A stretch of 23,530 nt of DNA. It comes from Lachnospiraceae bacterium (GTDB lineage Bacteria; Bacillota; Clostridia; Lachnospirales; Lachnospiraceae). Under the pieces are notes generated by a model. The model was not told the origin of the DNA, made no database searches, and worked only from the letters and a program-made list of their open reading frames with translations. Made by a program: the position numbers and the translations under genes. The DNA lies in assembly GCA_009774375.1 (NCBI GenBank), contig VSNO01000063.1:1-23530 (forward strand), given 5' to 3'. Of the stretch, positions 7,730 to 16,155 are shown one piece after another; position 1 is the stretch's first letter; every line of letters begins with the position of its first letter.

Positions 7730-9106
7730 CTATTCATTTCGTATCGCCGCGAGCGGGCTCAGACGCATCGCGCGGAGTGACGGGATAAATCCCGCGATCA
7801 TACCGATCACGACCGCGAACACGATCGCGAGCGGACTCAGCCACAGCGGGATCCGGCAGATCGCTCCCGAGATCCCCATGTTTGCTGTCGCATCGCTCCC
7901 GGCCACCAGCCCGTTGATCGCCAGGCTGAGCAGATAGCTGAACCCGACGCCGACCACGCCGCCGATAAACCCGATAAACCCTGCCTCCATCAGAAACAGT
8001 CCCTGTATATTGCGGATATCGCAGCCGAGCACCTTCATGACGCCGATCTCCTTCGTCCGCTCATAGATGGACATCATCATCGTGTTCGTGATACTGATCG
8101 CCGCCACCAGCATGGCAACCGCACCGATCGCACCGAGCACCGCCTGTATCATGTTCATGCTGTCAAGCTCCTGCTGGATCCACTCCGCGGAGCTGTTAGC
8201 ATTATATCCCATGTCATTGATCATCTCCGTCAGCGCGGTCACATTTGCCATGTCATCGACCTGGACAACCATCTCCGAGTAAAACAGCTCCTTGTATGGC
8301 TTGCCGTTTTTTCCGGTAGGCTGCCCCGGTATGGGATTCTTCTTGAAGATGCGTTTCAGTTCCGCCTTCAGCGCATCCATGTCGCACAGGACGCTCTGGC
8401 TGTACTGATTGCCCCACTCCCCAAATTCGCCGTCCATCAGGCCGCATGCCTCTATGACATACTTCTTGGGCTGCTTGACCGGTGCAGATCCGTCTCCGGA
8501 ATTTCCTCCTCCCTGCGAATTCCAATACGCATCCTGGTCAAAGATCACAAAGATCGGATCGTTCATCAGGTCAACGTTCGGCATCTCGTTGTTCTCCCAC
8601 CAGGGCGAGACATTTGTCTTGTCGATATAGAAATTCATCAGCACGTTATTTCCATAGAAAAACTTGAGCTCTGTATCCGAATCCGGCAGGCTGCCCTGCG
8701 CTATCGGAATGTTCATCGTCGCAAACTCTTCCTTCGTGATACCATATATGTCGAGATACCCCCTGTACTGCCCTACCTTCGCGATCGCGGAGAAATTGAG
8801 CTTCGGGTAGACCGCCTCGACGTGCTCCATTGACAGGAGCTGCTGGACAAACGCATCGTCGAGACGCTTCTCCTCATCCTGGCTGCTGCTTGACGACCAA
8901 TATCCCCCGGAATAGATCTGGATCTGTGTCATGGATGTGTAGTTGGAATAATTGTCCAGCATGCTCTGTTTGAGCCCGTTTCCAAGCGCGACCATAACGA
9001 CGATCGAAGTGATGCCGATGACGACACCCAGCACCGTGAGAACCGTCCTGAGCTTCCGCTTCCACAGATTGGAGATACTCATGCGCAGTAAATCCAGATA
9101 TTTCAT
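7730..9106 (-). CDS. MacB/FtsX-type ABC transporter permease
   Basis: This 458-aa membrane protein has the MacB layout. A TM helix lies at residues about 18-40, followed by a large extracytoplasmic domain (about 45-325). Three TM helices form the FtsX domain: about 330-352 (AIGAVAMLVAAISITNTMMM), 370-400 and 425-447. The cytoplasmic loop YERTKEIGVMKVLGC is the coupling motif that contacts the ATPase, and the ending SLRAMRLSPLAAIRNE is the usual FtsX tail. MacB-type systems move substrates on the outer face by mechanotransmission rather than pumping through a central channel. Its ATG overlaps the preceding gene's stop (ATGA), so it is translationally coupled to it. The periplasmic-type domain has a Gly/Ser-rich insert (QGGGNSGDGS) and many Asn/Tyr residues. 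No substrate is evident. Confidence 0.93.
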   Translation of the reverse strand: MKYLDLLRMSISNLWKRKLRTVLTVLGVVIGITSIVVMVALGNGLKQSMLDNYSNYTSMTQIQIYSGGYWSSSSSQDEEKRLDDAFVQQLLSMEHVEAVYPKLNFSAIAKVGQYRGYLDIYGITKEEFATMNIPIAQGSLPDSDTELKFFYGNNVLMNFYIDKTNVSPWWENNEMPNVDLMNDPIFVIFDQDAYWNSQGGGNSGDGSAPVKQPKKYVIEACGLMDGEFGEWGNQYSQSVLCDMDALKAELKRIFKKNPIPGQPTGKNGKPYKELFYSEMVVQVDDMANVTALTEMINDMGYNANSSAEWIQQELDSMNMIQAVLGAIGAVAMLVAAISITNTMMMSIYERTKEIGVMKVLGCDIRNIQGLFLMEAGFIGFIGGVVGVGFSYLLSLAINGLVAGSDATANMGISGAICRIPLWLSPLAIVFAVVIGMIAGFIPSLRAMRLSPLAAIRNE

Positions 9107-10830
9107 GATACATCATCCCCATCCAGCAGATCCATGTCTTCCTTCTGCTTCTTTGCCTTTCTCTTCTTGGAAACAATGACAACGATCACTGCGATCACTG
9201 CGATCACTGCCGCTATGATGCCGATGATCGCCACCAGCGGGATCTTCTTCTGGGCTGTCTCATCCTCCATCGGCTCCATCGGGATATCCTCCATCATGCC
9301 CTCATCAAATGTCATCTCATACACCGAAAGGTTCAGGTCCTTCTCATACCGCGACTCGTTTCCTGCCTCGTCCTCATATGTGATAACAGCCTTCACGACG
9401 CCGTTTCCAGTATCCGGAGCGATACCTGTCAGCATGGAGTCCACATTTCCCGTATTGCCCGGAGCGATATTTCCAAGATATGTGACACCGTTGTCCACCG
9501 TCTCACTCTCATAGTTCACTTTCACATTAAACAGCGTCGTCTTGCCCGTGTTGAAGATGCTAAACATGACATTGGACTGCTCGCCCACCGCGATCGACTC
9601 CGGCATGATCTCCGCCGTGCCGGTATCGAGCTTCGCCTCCTGCTTGATCGGCACCGACACATGCGCGACATCAGTCAGATTCACCTGATCCTCGGTGTCA
9701 TATTTCATATTTACAGTAAGCACATACGGCTTCTGCGAAAGGTCTGCCTTCGCCTCCATCTCGATGCTCATGTCGTATGTTTCCCCTGCCGCGATCCTCT
9801 CCTTGTAGACCGAACTGGAGCCTGATGTCGGCAGAAAAGCCGCATAGGTGGCATCCGCATCCTTTCCCTCGACTGTCGCCTCCATATTGAAGAGCACGTT
9901 CTCCACAGCCGTCTGTCTGGAAGTATTTTTCACGCTGACTGTCAGGTTGAAGGTCGAACCAGCGTAGACCTCCTCCGGATCCGTCCTGTATCCGGTAACG
10001 ATGATACGGGGATTTGCCGCCTTCTTTTCCTCATCATCCTCATCCTTGATCAGCTTCTTCTTCGGGTCAGAACCCTTGATATTGATGTACGTCGTGATAT
10101 CCGTCTCCACCAATGCCCCGCTCTGATAGTAGGTTACGTGGAAGGGCAACGGATAACAGCCTGTCAGCACATCATTCCTGACATTAAAGTACCAGCCGAC
10201 ATCCATGCGCTTATTGAAGGCGTCTGTTGTATCGTCGGCAGCCTGTATGATCTGTATTGTCTGTGCATCATACGCCTGACCGATATTAAAAGGCCATTTC
10301 GTCTTGTCATTTGACACGGTCGGTGTCACCACTACATCCGTGATATCTGTCTTGCCAAGATTGATCAGCGACAGAACCACAAAAGTCTGCTCCCCGTATT
10401 TCGCATCCAGGATCGGAACCTCATTGGAGAGCATCAGGAATTTCTCCGTACCAGACGTGTTCTCCTTGGCGATCTCCAGCAGATATCCCTCGATCTCCGC
10501 CTCATAAGCCGTCAGCTCCGACATCGTGAGGCCTGCGTTCTTCATATAAGTCATGGCGCTGTTGTAGATCTTGTCCATGCGCTTGATCTTCTCGTCTGTC
10601 AGTTTATACAAGATCTTCAGATCACTATAATAGCGGTTCAGTTCCCCACGGATCTGATCCTTCCACGCATCCGAGACATACTGGTCGTAAGGCTCATCAG
10701 ACGAAGAACCTGAATCTGGACTGCCGCCGCTTCCGCTATCCTCATATTTCGCTGCAGATGCTGTCATCGTATTTCCACATAACAGACACACCATCAGCAT
10801 CAGCAGAAACATCCCCTTTACTTTTTTCAT
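9103..10830 (-). CDS. Membrane-anchored extracytoplasmic CARDB/COG1361-like protein of the ABC exporter
   Basis: The 575-aa protein begins with a signal peptide (residues 1-27, cleavage likely after TMTASA). A Gly/Ser/Asp-rich stretch, a helical segment (about 55-120), and then two to three beta-sandwich domains follow. The beta domains (about 265-385 and 390-495) show the CARDB/COG1361 style: YAGSTFNLTVSVKNTSRQ and VGEQSNVMFSIFNTGKTTL. One TM helix (530-553) and a basic cytoplasmic tail KKRKAKKQK end the protein. The assignment rests on this pattern, not a search. It sits between the ATPase and permease genes where MacA-like adaptors often lie, but it has no lipoyl or hairpin adaptor features. 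It probably presents or receives substrate outside the membrane. This ATG is chosen because GGAGG (10837-10841) is 6 nt upstream; an ATG two codons earlier lies right against that site. Confidence 0.78.
   Translation of the reverse strand: MKKVKGMFLLMLMVCLLCGNTMTASAAKYEDSGSGGSPDSGSSSDEPYDQYVSDAWKDQIRGELNRYYSDLKILYKLTDEKIKRMDKIYNSAMTYMKNAGLTMSELTAYEAEIEGYLLEIAKENTSGTEKFLMLSNEVPILDAKYGEQTFVVLSLINLGKTDITDVVVTPTVSNDKTKWPFNIGQAYDAQTIQIIQAADDTTDAFNKRMDVGWYFNVRNDVLTGCYPLPFHVTYYQSGALVETDITTYINIKGSDPKKKLIKDEDDEEKKAANPRIIVTGYRTDPEEVYAGSTFNLTVSVKNTSRQTAVENVLFNMEATVEGKDADATYAAFLPTSGSSSVYKERIAAGETYDMSIEMEAKADLSQKPYVLTVNMKYDTEDQVNLTDVAHVSVPIKQEAKLDTGTAEIMPESIAVGEQSNVMFSIFNTGKTTLFNVKVNYESETVDNGVTYLGNIAPGNTGNVDSMLTGIAPDTGNGVVKAVITYEDEAGNESRYEKDLNLSVYEMTFDEGMMEDIPMEPMEDETAQKKIPLVAIIGIIAAVIAVIAVIVVIVSKKRKAKKQKEDMDLLDGDDVS
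9184..9210. repeat. Three tandem copies of a 9-bp unit in a TM-helix coding stretch
   Basis: GATCACTGC occurs three times in a row. It encodes repeated Ala-Val-Ile residues of the single TM helix of the CARDB-like protein. Gain or loss of a unit would stay in frame and change the helix by three residues. Confidence 0.7.
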
Positions 10831-10858
10831 AATCATCCTCCATTCTATCATATGTCCA

Positions 10859-11626
10859 CTATTCCCCTTTTTCTCCGCCCTGCTTATCCGTTTGCTCCAC
10901 AGAGTCCCTGTTGGCAGTCTCCGTATTGTCGATCATATCCACGATCTTGCCGTCCACGATCCTGATGATCTTGTCCGCAAAGCCTGCCAGTGTGTTGTCA
11001 TGCGTTACCATGATCAGCGTCCGCTTCTGCTCCCGCACGACATTCTGCATCAGGTTCATGATCTCCCTCGACGTGTTGGAATCAAGATTTCCGGTCGGCT
11101 CATCCGCGAAGATGATCTCCGGATTCACCACAAGCGCCCTCGCAACGCCGACACGCTGCTGCTGTCCTCCCGACATCTGATTCGGTCTGTGATCCCAGTA
11201 TCTGTCAAGTCCCACCATATGTACCATCTTCTTTGCCCGCTTCATGCGCTCCCTTTTGGGTACCCCCTGAAAAGTCAGCGGAAGCGCCACATTTTCCACC
11301 GCATTCATCGTCCCCATCAGATTAAAGGACTGGAAGATGAAACCGATGTGTTCTCTCCGGAACCGGACCAGCTGATTCTCGTTTTTGGTCTCCATATGCT
11401 CGCCCACGATGATGATCTCTCCCTTTGTCGGCTTCTCCAGGCCGGCAAGCATATTTAAAAGTGTCGATTTTCCCGAACCGGAGGTTCCCACAATGGCACA
11501 AAACTCACCTCGGTTGATACTGAAGCTCACCCCGTTCAACGCGCGCACCCTGTTTTCACCGATCCGGTATACTTTATACAGATCCTTCACCGTGATGACC
11601 GGCTTGGATCTTTCCGTCTCTGACAT
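10859..11626 (-). CDS. ABC transporter ATPase, LolD/MacB family
   Basis: The 255-aa subunit powers the permease encoded two genes downstream. Walker A is GTSGSGKS at residues 47-54, the Q-loop is in IFQSFNLM, the signature is MSGGQQQR, Walker B and the following acid are in IIFADEPTGNLDS, and the H-loop is MVTHD. The DEPTGNLDS and RVGVARAL context is typical of the LolD/MacB/FtsE group. A polar, probably disordered tail of about 25 residues (NTETANRDSVEQTDKQGGEKGE) follows the core. GAGGAGG stands 5 nt before the ATG. It is the first gene of the exporter operon; the CARDB-like gene starts 28 bp after its stop. Confidence 0.95.
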   Translation of the reverse strand: MSETERSKPVITVKDLYKVYRIGENRVRALNGVSFSINRGEFCAIVGTSGSGKSTLLNMLAGLEKPTKGEIIIVGEHMETKNENQLVRFRREHIGFIFQSFNLMGTMNAVENVALPLTFQGVPKRERMKRAKKMVHMVGLDRYWDHRPNQMSGGQQQRVGVARALVVNPEIIFADEPTGNLDSNTSREIMNLMQNVVREQKRTLIMVTHDNTLAGFADKIIRIVDGKIVDMIDNTETANRDSVEQTDKQGGEKGE

Positions 11627-11704
11627 CCCAACCTCCTCTGTACCTGATCATTCTTTTTCAACTGTATCGCTCCAATTAATACAGTATCCGTAAATTCCAA
11701 TGAA

Positions 11705-11733
11705 ATCATAGCACACATTATACAAAGTTGCAA
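11705..11733 (-). promoter_or_regulatory. Promoter of the ABC exporter operon
   Basis: On the minus strand, TTGCAA (11728-11733) and TATGAT (11705-11710) are 17 bp apart. About 70 nt of leader would precede the ATPase start at 11626. The site lies just beyond the terminator of the surface-protein operon, so the exporter can be expressed independently. Confidence 0.6.
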
Positions 11734-11753
11734 CCCATACTTGAAAAACAGCT

Positions 11754-11785
11754 AAAAAACAAGCAGGGGACTGTCCTGATCCCCT
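11754..11785 (-). terminator. Rho-independent terminator of the LRR/SH3 operon
   Basis: On the minus strand, AGGGGA (11785-11780) pairs with TCCCCT (11770-11765) around a 9-nt loop, and CTTGTTTTTT follows. The core stem is short, so efficiency may be partial, which would let some transcripts run into the exporter operon. Confidence 0.65.
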
Positions 11786-11807
11786 ACCCATTTAAGCTGT
11801 CCGTATT

Positions 11808-12752
11808 TTAATACTCATAATCCACATACTCCGTGTCCTTGCGGAGTTTACCGTGAACAACCTCACTTCTGTACTCACTCGTATCGTCGATCTGATATTT
11901 GATGCCTTTCCTGTGATCCGCCATGATATTTCTCTGTTTATCTGTCAGGGAATTCGGGATCTCCGCCTCCGTGATCATGATATCTGCCACCTGTGTGACC
12001 GGCGCATACGCAAATTCACTGAATTCCGTGTAATAGGTGTTCATCAGCACAAAGGCGCCTGTCTCCATGTCAGACGGGTAGATATCGACAGCCTTGTCGT
12101 ATCCTGTCCTGAACTGAAAGATCGCAAGCTGTCCCTTTAGCTCCACATCGTTGTTGAACAGATACTGTACCGTCCTGCTCCCAGTATCATTGACCGTCAC
12201 ATTCTTTGTCACATTGAGATCGATGTCACTCTTGATCTTATCTTCGTAAAGCATCTTAAAGGATACGCCGAGCTCATCATCGATCTTCGTATACAGGATC
12301 ACTTTTTTGCCAACGTAACTGTTATAGATATCCTTCTTGATCACCTTCTGCTTATTCAGCGTCAGATACACAAACTCATACCCCAGCTCCGCCGCTGTCT
12401 TCTGCGCATCCGCGATCTGATGGTCGGCATTGTTCTTGATACCGATCGCACCCGCAGATGTGACAGAATCCATCTTCACATAACAAATCACCCCAATATT
12501 GATCCTGTACCAGCCATTGGAATACGCACCGATCACCTGAACCGGAATGTTGGGACCAATCGTCGTGAGGACTGTTGACGTATAGGTCGGTTCTGCATAT
12601 ACCACACAGTTATCCTTTGTGTAGTATGTATCCTGCATCGCTGTGTATGTCGGTCCCTTGGCGTATACCGCCATATCTGCACATACAGGTGTACACAGCA
12701 CTGCGGCGGCCATCAGAACTGCAGCCGCTTTCTTCTTAAAGCCCTTTCGCAT
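11808..12752 (-). CDS. Secreted protein with SH3-like domain and unassigned C-terminal region
   Basis: The 314-aa protein has a basic start (MRKGFKKK), a hydrophobic core and an Ala-rich cleavage region near residues 26-32, so it is exported. Residues about 37-100 resemble a bacterial SH3 (SH3_3) domain: YTKDNCVVYAEPTYTSTVL, IGPNIPVQVIGAYSNGWYRI and YVKMDSV. Such domains often bind peptidoglycan or peptides. Residues about 105-314 match nothing I recognise; they look alpha/beta with many Tyr/Asp residues and no repeats. No TM anchor or sorting motif is seen. GGGAGG lies 7 nt before the ATG. It is the last gene of the LRR operon, 18 bp after the 457-aa LRR gene. Confidence 0.8.
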   Translation of the reverse strand: MRKGFKKKAAAVLMAAAVLCTPVCADMAVYAKGPTYTAMQDTYYTKDNCVVYAEPTYTSTVLTTIGPNIPVQVIGAYSNGWYRINIGVICYVKMDSVTSAGAIGIKNNADHQIADAQKTAAELGYEFVYLTLNKQKVIKKDIYNSYVGKKVILYTKIDDELGVSFKMLYEDKIKSDIDLNVTKNVTVNDTGSRTVQYLFNNDVELKGQLAIFQFRTGYDKAVDIYPSDMETGAFVLMNTYYTEFSEFAYAPVTQVADIMITEAEIPNSLTDKQRNIMADHRKGIKYQIDDTSEYRSEVVHGKLRKDTEYVDYEY

Positions 12753-12770
12753 CTTATAACCTCCCTGCTA

Positions 12771-14144
12771 TCAGTAATTCTCAATCTTCGTGCCCTCAGG
12801 AAACGAATTTGTCTGGTAAGAACACTTTGAATTGACTGTTACCTCCTTGAAGACAGCTCCCGCAAATGCAGACGAACCGATACTGAGCGTATTTTTGGGT
12901 ATCGATACATTTGCAAGCGCCGTGCAGCCCGTAAATGCACTGTCCCCAATACTGATCACGGACTTCGGGAACGTCACCTCAGTAATCCCTGTACAGCCTG
13001 AGAACGCTGCCTCGGGAATCGCTTCGATCCCTGACCGGATCTCCAGTGTCTTGATGCCGGTGCAGCCCATAAAAGCATTCTCGATCATCGTCTGCATCGT
13101 ACCCGGGAGTCTCACGTTTTCGATCGCCGTGCAGCCCTCAAAAGCACTCTCTCCGATAAACTCCAACTCATTGGGCCATTTTGTCAGCGCCATCGCGACA
13201 CATCCCGTAAATGCTTCCTTCTCCACTCTCCTAAGCGAGGAGGGAAGTTTTGTCATCTCCATCCTGCCGCAATTGTTAAAAGCCTGCTCCTCGATCGTCT
13301 CGATATCATTTGAGAGTTTGACTGTCTTGAGATTGGTGCATTCGTTAAACGCCTTTTTGCCGATCCTTGTCACACCGTCTGGTATCGTGATCCGTGCCAG
13401 CTTCGTACAGCTGTCAAAGACGCCCTCACCCATTTCTGTCAGCCGGTCCGGCAGTGTGACATCCACCAGAAGTTCACTGCTCTTAAAGACATTCTTTCCC
13501 AACTTCTCCACTGTGTCCGGAAGCGATACGCGCACCAGCGTCTTGGAACTTGCAAATGCTGAATCCGATATCTCTGTGACCGGCTGGCCGTCTATCGTGT
13601 CCGGAACATCGAGAGTCGCCGCGCTGCCGACGTATTTTTTGAGGACTACATGATCCTGATACAGCGTATACTCATACTCGCTGGTCTTCTTTTCCTCCGG
13701 CTTCACCACTTCCGTGCTCGATTCTTCCGACTCCGATTCCGATTCTTCCTCCGCAGGATCCTCCAGAAAATAATCGTGGCTTCCATTCCTGTCACCATCC
13801 ACGGAACCATTTGTCTTTGGGTCACTGCCCGATGTACCTGTCGTCGTTCTCTGTACCTCCGCTGCCTCCCTTGAAGCGGCAGCAGAAGATTCATCCTCAA
13901 ACACCTTCATCGCCGGCGCATAATTGTCCTGCGAGTCCTCGATGAAGGACTGGATATCGGAAGGGAGCTCGCCTTCCGCCAGCATCTCCCCCTCAGTCTC
14001 CGTCTCGGTCTCAATCTCCGAGACGATCTCTGTGGAGGTTTCCGGCTCCGCGCCGATCACTCCCGTCTTATTCAGATACATCCCCAGCAGGATCGCAAAT
14101 GCAACAGTGCATCCGCCTACCATTCCCCAAAAAAGTTTTTCCAT
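12771..14144 (-). CDS. Membrane-anchored BspA-like LRR_5 protein (457 aa)
   Basis: A TM helix at residues about 6-25 (MVGGCTVAFAILLGMYL) has no clear signal-peptidase site, so it probably acts as a signal anchor with the rest outside. Residues about 33-140 are acidic and low-complexity (EIETETETEGE, ESESEESSTE), a flexible stalk. From about 150 to the end lie some 11 leucine-rich repeats of 23 residues of the LRR_5/BspA (Treponema pallidum) type, each with an AF-x-GC-x-x-L core and an I-P-x-x-V turn, for example DSAFTGCTALANVSIPK. This fold usually mediates protein or surface binding. A GGAGAGGA ribosome site precedes the ATG. It is the third gene of the operon, 30 bp after the 635-aa LRR gene. 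Confidence 0.88.
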   Translation of the reverse strand: MEKLFWGMVGGCTVAFAILLGMYLNKTGVIGAEPETSTEIVSEIETETETEGEMLAEGELPSDIQSFIEDSQDNYAPAMKVFEDESSAAASREAAEVQRTTTGTSGSDPKTNGSVDGDRNGSHDYFLEDPAEEESESESEESSTEVVKPEEKKTSEYEYTLYQDHVVLKKYVGSAATLDVPDTIDGQPVTEISDSAFASSKTLVRVSLPDTVEKLGKNVFKSSELLVDVTLPDRLTEMGEGVFDSCTKLARITIPDGVTRIGKKAFNECTNLKTVKLSNDIETIEEQAFNNCGRMEMTKLPSSLRRVEKEAFTGCVAMALTKWPNELEFIGESAFEGCTAIENVRLPGTMQTMIENAFMGCTGIKTLEIRSGIEAIPEAAFSGCTGITEVTFPKSVISIGDSAFTGCTALANVSIPKNTLSIGSSAFAGAVFKEVTVNSKCSYQTNSFPEGTKIENY

Positions 14145-14174
14145 TCTGTCCTCTCCGGTTTAAAACTCATTCTA

Positions 14175-16082
14175 TTATTTATGAAAGTCTTCCTCTGATA
14201 TTTGCGTGCCATAAAATGCACCGCGGACAACAGTTTTCAATCCCTCGCAGCCTGTCAGACCTGTCAGTGCGCTGCAGTTTCGGAAAGCCTCAGCACAGAT
14301 CTTGTTCACAGAAGCGGGAACTGCCACATCAAGGATCTCCGTGTGCCCCTTAAACACCTCCGAGCCGATCTGCTTCACCCCTTCAGGTATCTCCACATGT
14401 GCATCGTTCCCCCTGTACGCCAGCAGGATGCCATCACCCACGATCAGAAAATCATCATCAGAACTTTCGTTCTTCCAGTTATTCAGCCATGCCGTTCCCT
14501 CAAATGCCTTCGTTCCGATATCTGTGACTGTATCCGGTATTGTAATATCCGCCAGATCTTTGCAGGATAAAAACGCCCCATATTCGATCTCAGTGACATT
14601 GTCCGGGATGACTATCGACTTCAAGCCGCTCTCCGCAAATGCCAGACGCCCTATCTTCTCGATCTCTTCGCCGATCTCATAACCCGTCAGATCCCTCTTC
14701 TTATAAAATTTTCTCTGCGCAATGCTGTTATCCTTCGCAGAAGCACTGCTCTGTACATTGACTGTTATCGAAGTACTGCCCTCTTCCTGCGAGCCTGTCA
14801 GTGTCTGATCCTGGCTGGCAGAATCCTCGGGCACAACATCTGCCTTCACCCCGCCAGGTATTCCATACACCTGCCCCCGGCGGTTATCCATCAACACAAC
14901 TGCCCGTCCCGCAACGATCACAGTCTTGCCGATCACATTGTCCGGCTCCGGGACATCGAGCGGATGGATATAACCCTCCGTACTCTGAAACTCCGAAGGG
15001 TTTTGTGCTGTCTGCTGGTCATCCTGATCCGTGCTGCCTGTATTGCTGCCCGGCGGCGTCGGCTGGCGGTCATTATCCGTTGTTGTCGGATTCGTCGTTG
15101 TCGCTGTATCCGTGCTGCCGCCCGACGCATTTCCAACATTCGGCTTCTCCTCAAGTCCTGTATTGCTGTCCATAAAATCTGTCGGATACTCTGCCTCATA
15201 GATCACAGGAATCTCATGGTTCCTGCCAAAAGTATCCGCTGTACTTGATTTGCTCGTATAGATCTTCAGTTCAGGACTTCCAGAGAATGCTTTCCTGTCA
15301 ATATTTACAACGGAAGCAGGTATCACGACCTGCTTCAGGTTCGCATTGTTTGCGAACGCCTTCTCGCCAATACCGGTCGTCGGATTCTGGATCACGGCAT
15401 TTTCCACGCTTCCCATACTTGACATCGCCTGTCTGGGAATCGCTGCGACTTTTCTGGATACCATCACATTTTTTGTATTCTGCAGGTTCCAGAAAGCATA
15501 GGTATCTATCTGCTCCACCGTTTCCGGCATCGCATAGTTCTCACCCTCACGCGCCGGAAGTACCTGGTACAGCATCGTCATGTTTCCATTATATATCGCG
15601 CCATTATAATATGTAAGGTACTCGTTGTCCCTGTCGATCGAGACGGTCGCAAGACTGTCACAGTTCGCAAAGACACCCGATCCCCATGAACTTACATTTT
15701 CTCCGATCTCGACAGACGTGAGGGACGTGCACCCCTCAAAAGCACCGGGTCCCACCTGCTCCACACTGTCCGGAAGGATCACGCCCGTGAGCGCCGTACA
15801 GTTCTTAAATGCATTGTATGATATACGGGTGACGGAATCAGGGATCGTGAGACTTGTGAGGGTCTCGTTTCCGGAAAATGCCTCGTCACCGATCGTCGTG
15901 ATCGTATCCGGTATATTGACATACGTGTCGGTTCCCAGATACTTTATCAATGTCGTTCCATTGATACGGAATCTGTCATCCTCCGCGGCCGTCACACCGC
16001 CGCCGATTCCTCTGGCAACAGTCACAAGCGCAAGGATTCCCAGTACTGCCAAGCTTGCAAAAGCTATATGTATTCTTTTCAT
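14175..16082 (-). CDS. BspA-like LRR_5 surface protein (635 aa) with two LRR blocks
   Basis: The N-terminus (MKRIHIAFASLAVLGILALV) is a signal peptide or signal anchor. Residues about 37-305 hold eight LRR_5 units (YNAFKNCTALTGVILPDSV is typical). A Thr/Asn/Gln/Asp-rich linker (about 305-365) follows, then a short globular piece (VIGKTVIVAGRAVVLMDNRR), another low-complexity stretch, and a second block of about six units (471-635). There is no C-terminal anchor or sorting motif. GGGAG precedes the chosen ATG at 16082; 36 in-frame codons upstream are non-coding and contain the 19-bp hairpin. It lies 73 bp after the giant LRR gene. Confidence 0.88.
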   Translation of the reverse strand: MKRIHIAFASLAVLGILALVTVARGIGGGVTAAEDDRFRINGTTLIKYLGTDTYVNIPDTITTIGDEAFSGNETLTSLTIPDSVTRISYNAFKNCTALTGVILPDSVEQVGPGAFEGCTSLTSVEIGENVSSWGSGVFANCDSLATVSIDRDNEYLTYYNGAIYNGNMTMLYQVLPAREGENYAMPETVEQIDTYAFWNLQNTKNVMVSRKVAAIPRQAMSSMGSVENAVIQNPTTGIGEKAFANNANLKQVVIPASVVNIDRKAFSGSPELKIYTSKSSTADTFGRNHEIPVIYEAEYPTDFMDSNTGLEEKPNVGNASGGSTDTATTTNPTTTDNDRQPTPPGSNTGSTDQDDQQTAQNPSEFQSTEGYIHPLDVPEPDNVIGKTVIVAGRAVVLMDNRRGQVYGIPGGVKADVVPEDSASQDQTLTGSQEEGSTSITVNVQSSASAKDNSIAQRKFYKKRDLTGYEIGEEIEKIGRLAFAESGLKSIVIPDNVTEIEYGAFLSCKDLADITIPDTVTDIGTKAFEGTAWLNNWKNESSDDDFLIVGDGILLAYRGNDAHVEIPEGVKQIGSEVFKGHTEILDVAVPASVNKICAEAFRNCSALTGLTGCEGLKTVVRGAFYGTQISEEDFHK

Positions 16083-16097
16083 ATTGGTCTCCCTTTT

Positions 16098-16142
16098 CTG
16101 GGGAACTGCCATGCGGCGTGATACCGCATGGCAGTTCCCCAG
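16098..16142. promoter_or_regulatory. Perfect 19-bp intercistronic hairpin
   Basis: Arms 16098-16116 and 16124-16142 are perfectly complementary around the 7-nt loop CGTGATA. In the operon mRNA (minus strand) it is followed by AAAAGGGAG, the ribosome site of the 635-aa LRR gene, not by a U-tract, so it is not a standard terminator for the operon. It may protect the upstream 3' end or tune expression between the two genes. In the plus direction it is followed by CTTGTTTTTG and could stop antisense transcription. Confidence 0.85.
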
Positions 16143-16155
16143 CTTGTTTTTGTGT

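Noticed and set aside
12832..13653. 273-codon open frame on the plus strand opposite the 457-aa LRR gene
   Set aside because: Its apparent repeats mirror the 23-residue LRR repeats of the real gene on the other strand.
16098..16142. The 19-bp hairpin as a terminator of the giant LRR gene
   Set aside because: On the minus strand it is followed by AAAAGGGAG, not a U-tract, so intrinsic termination in that direction is not supported.
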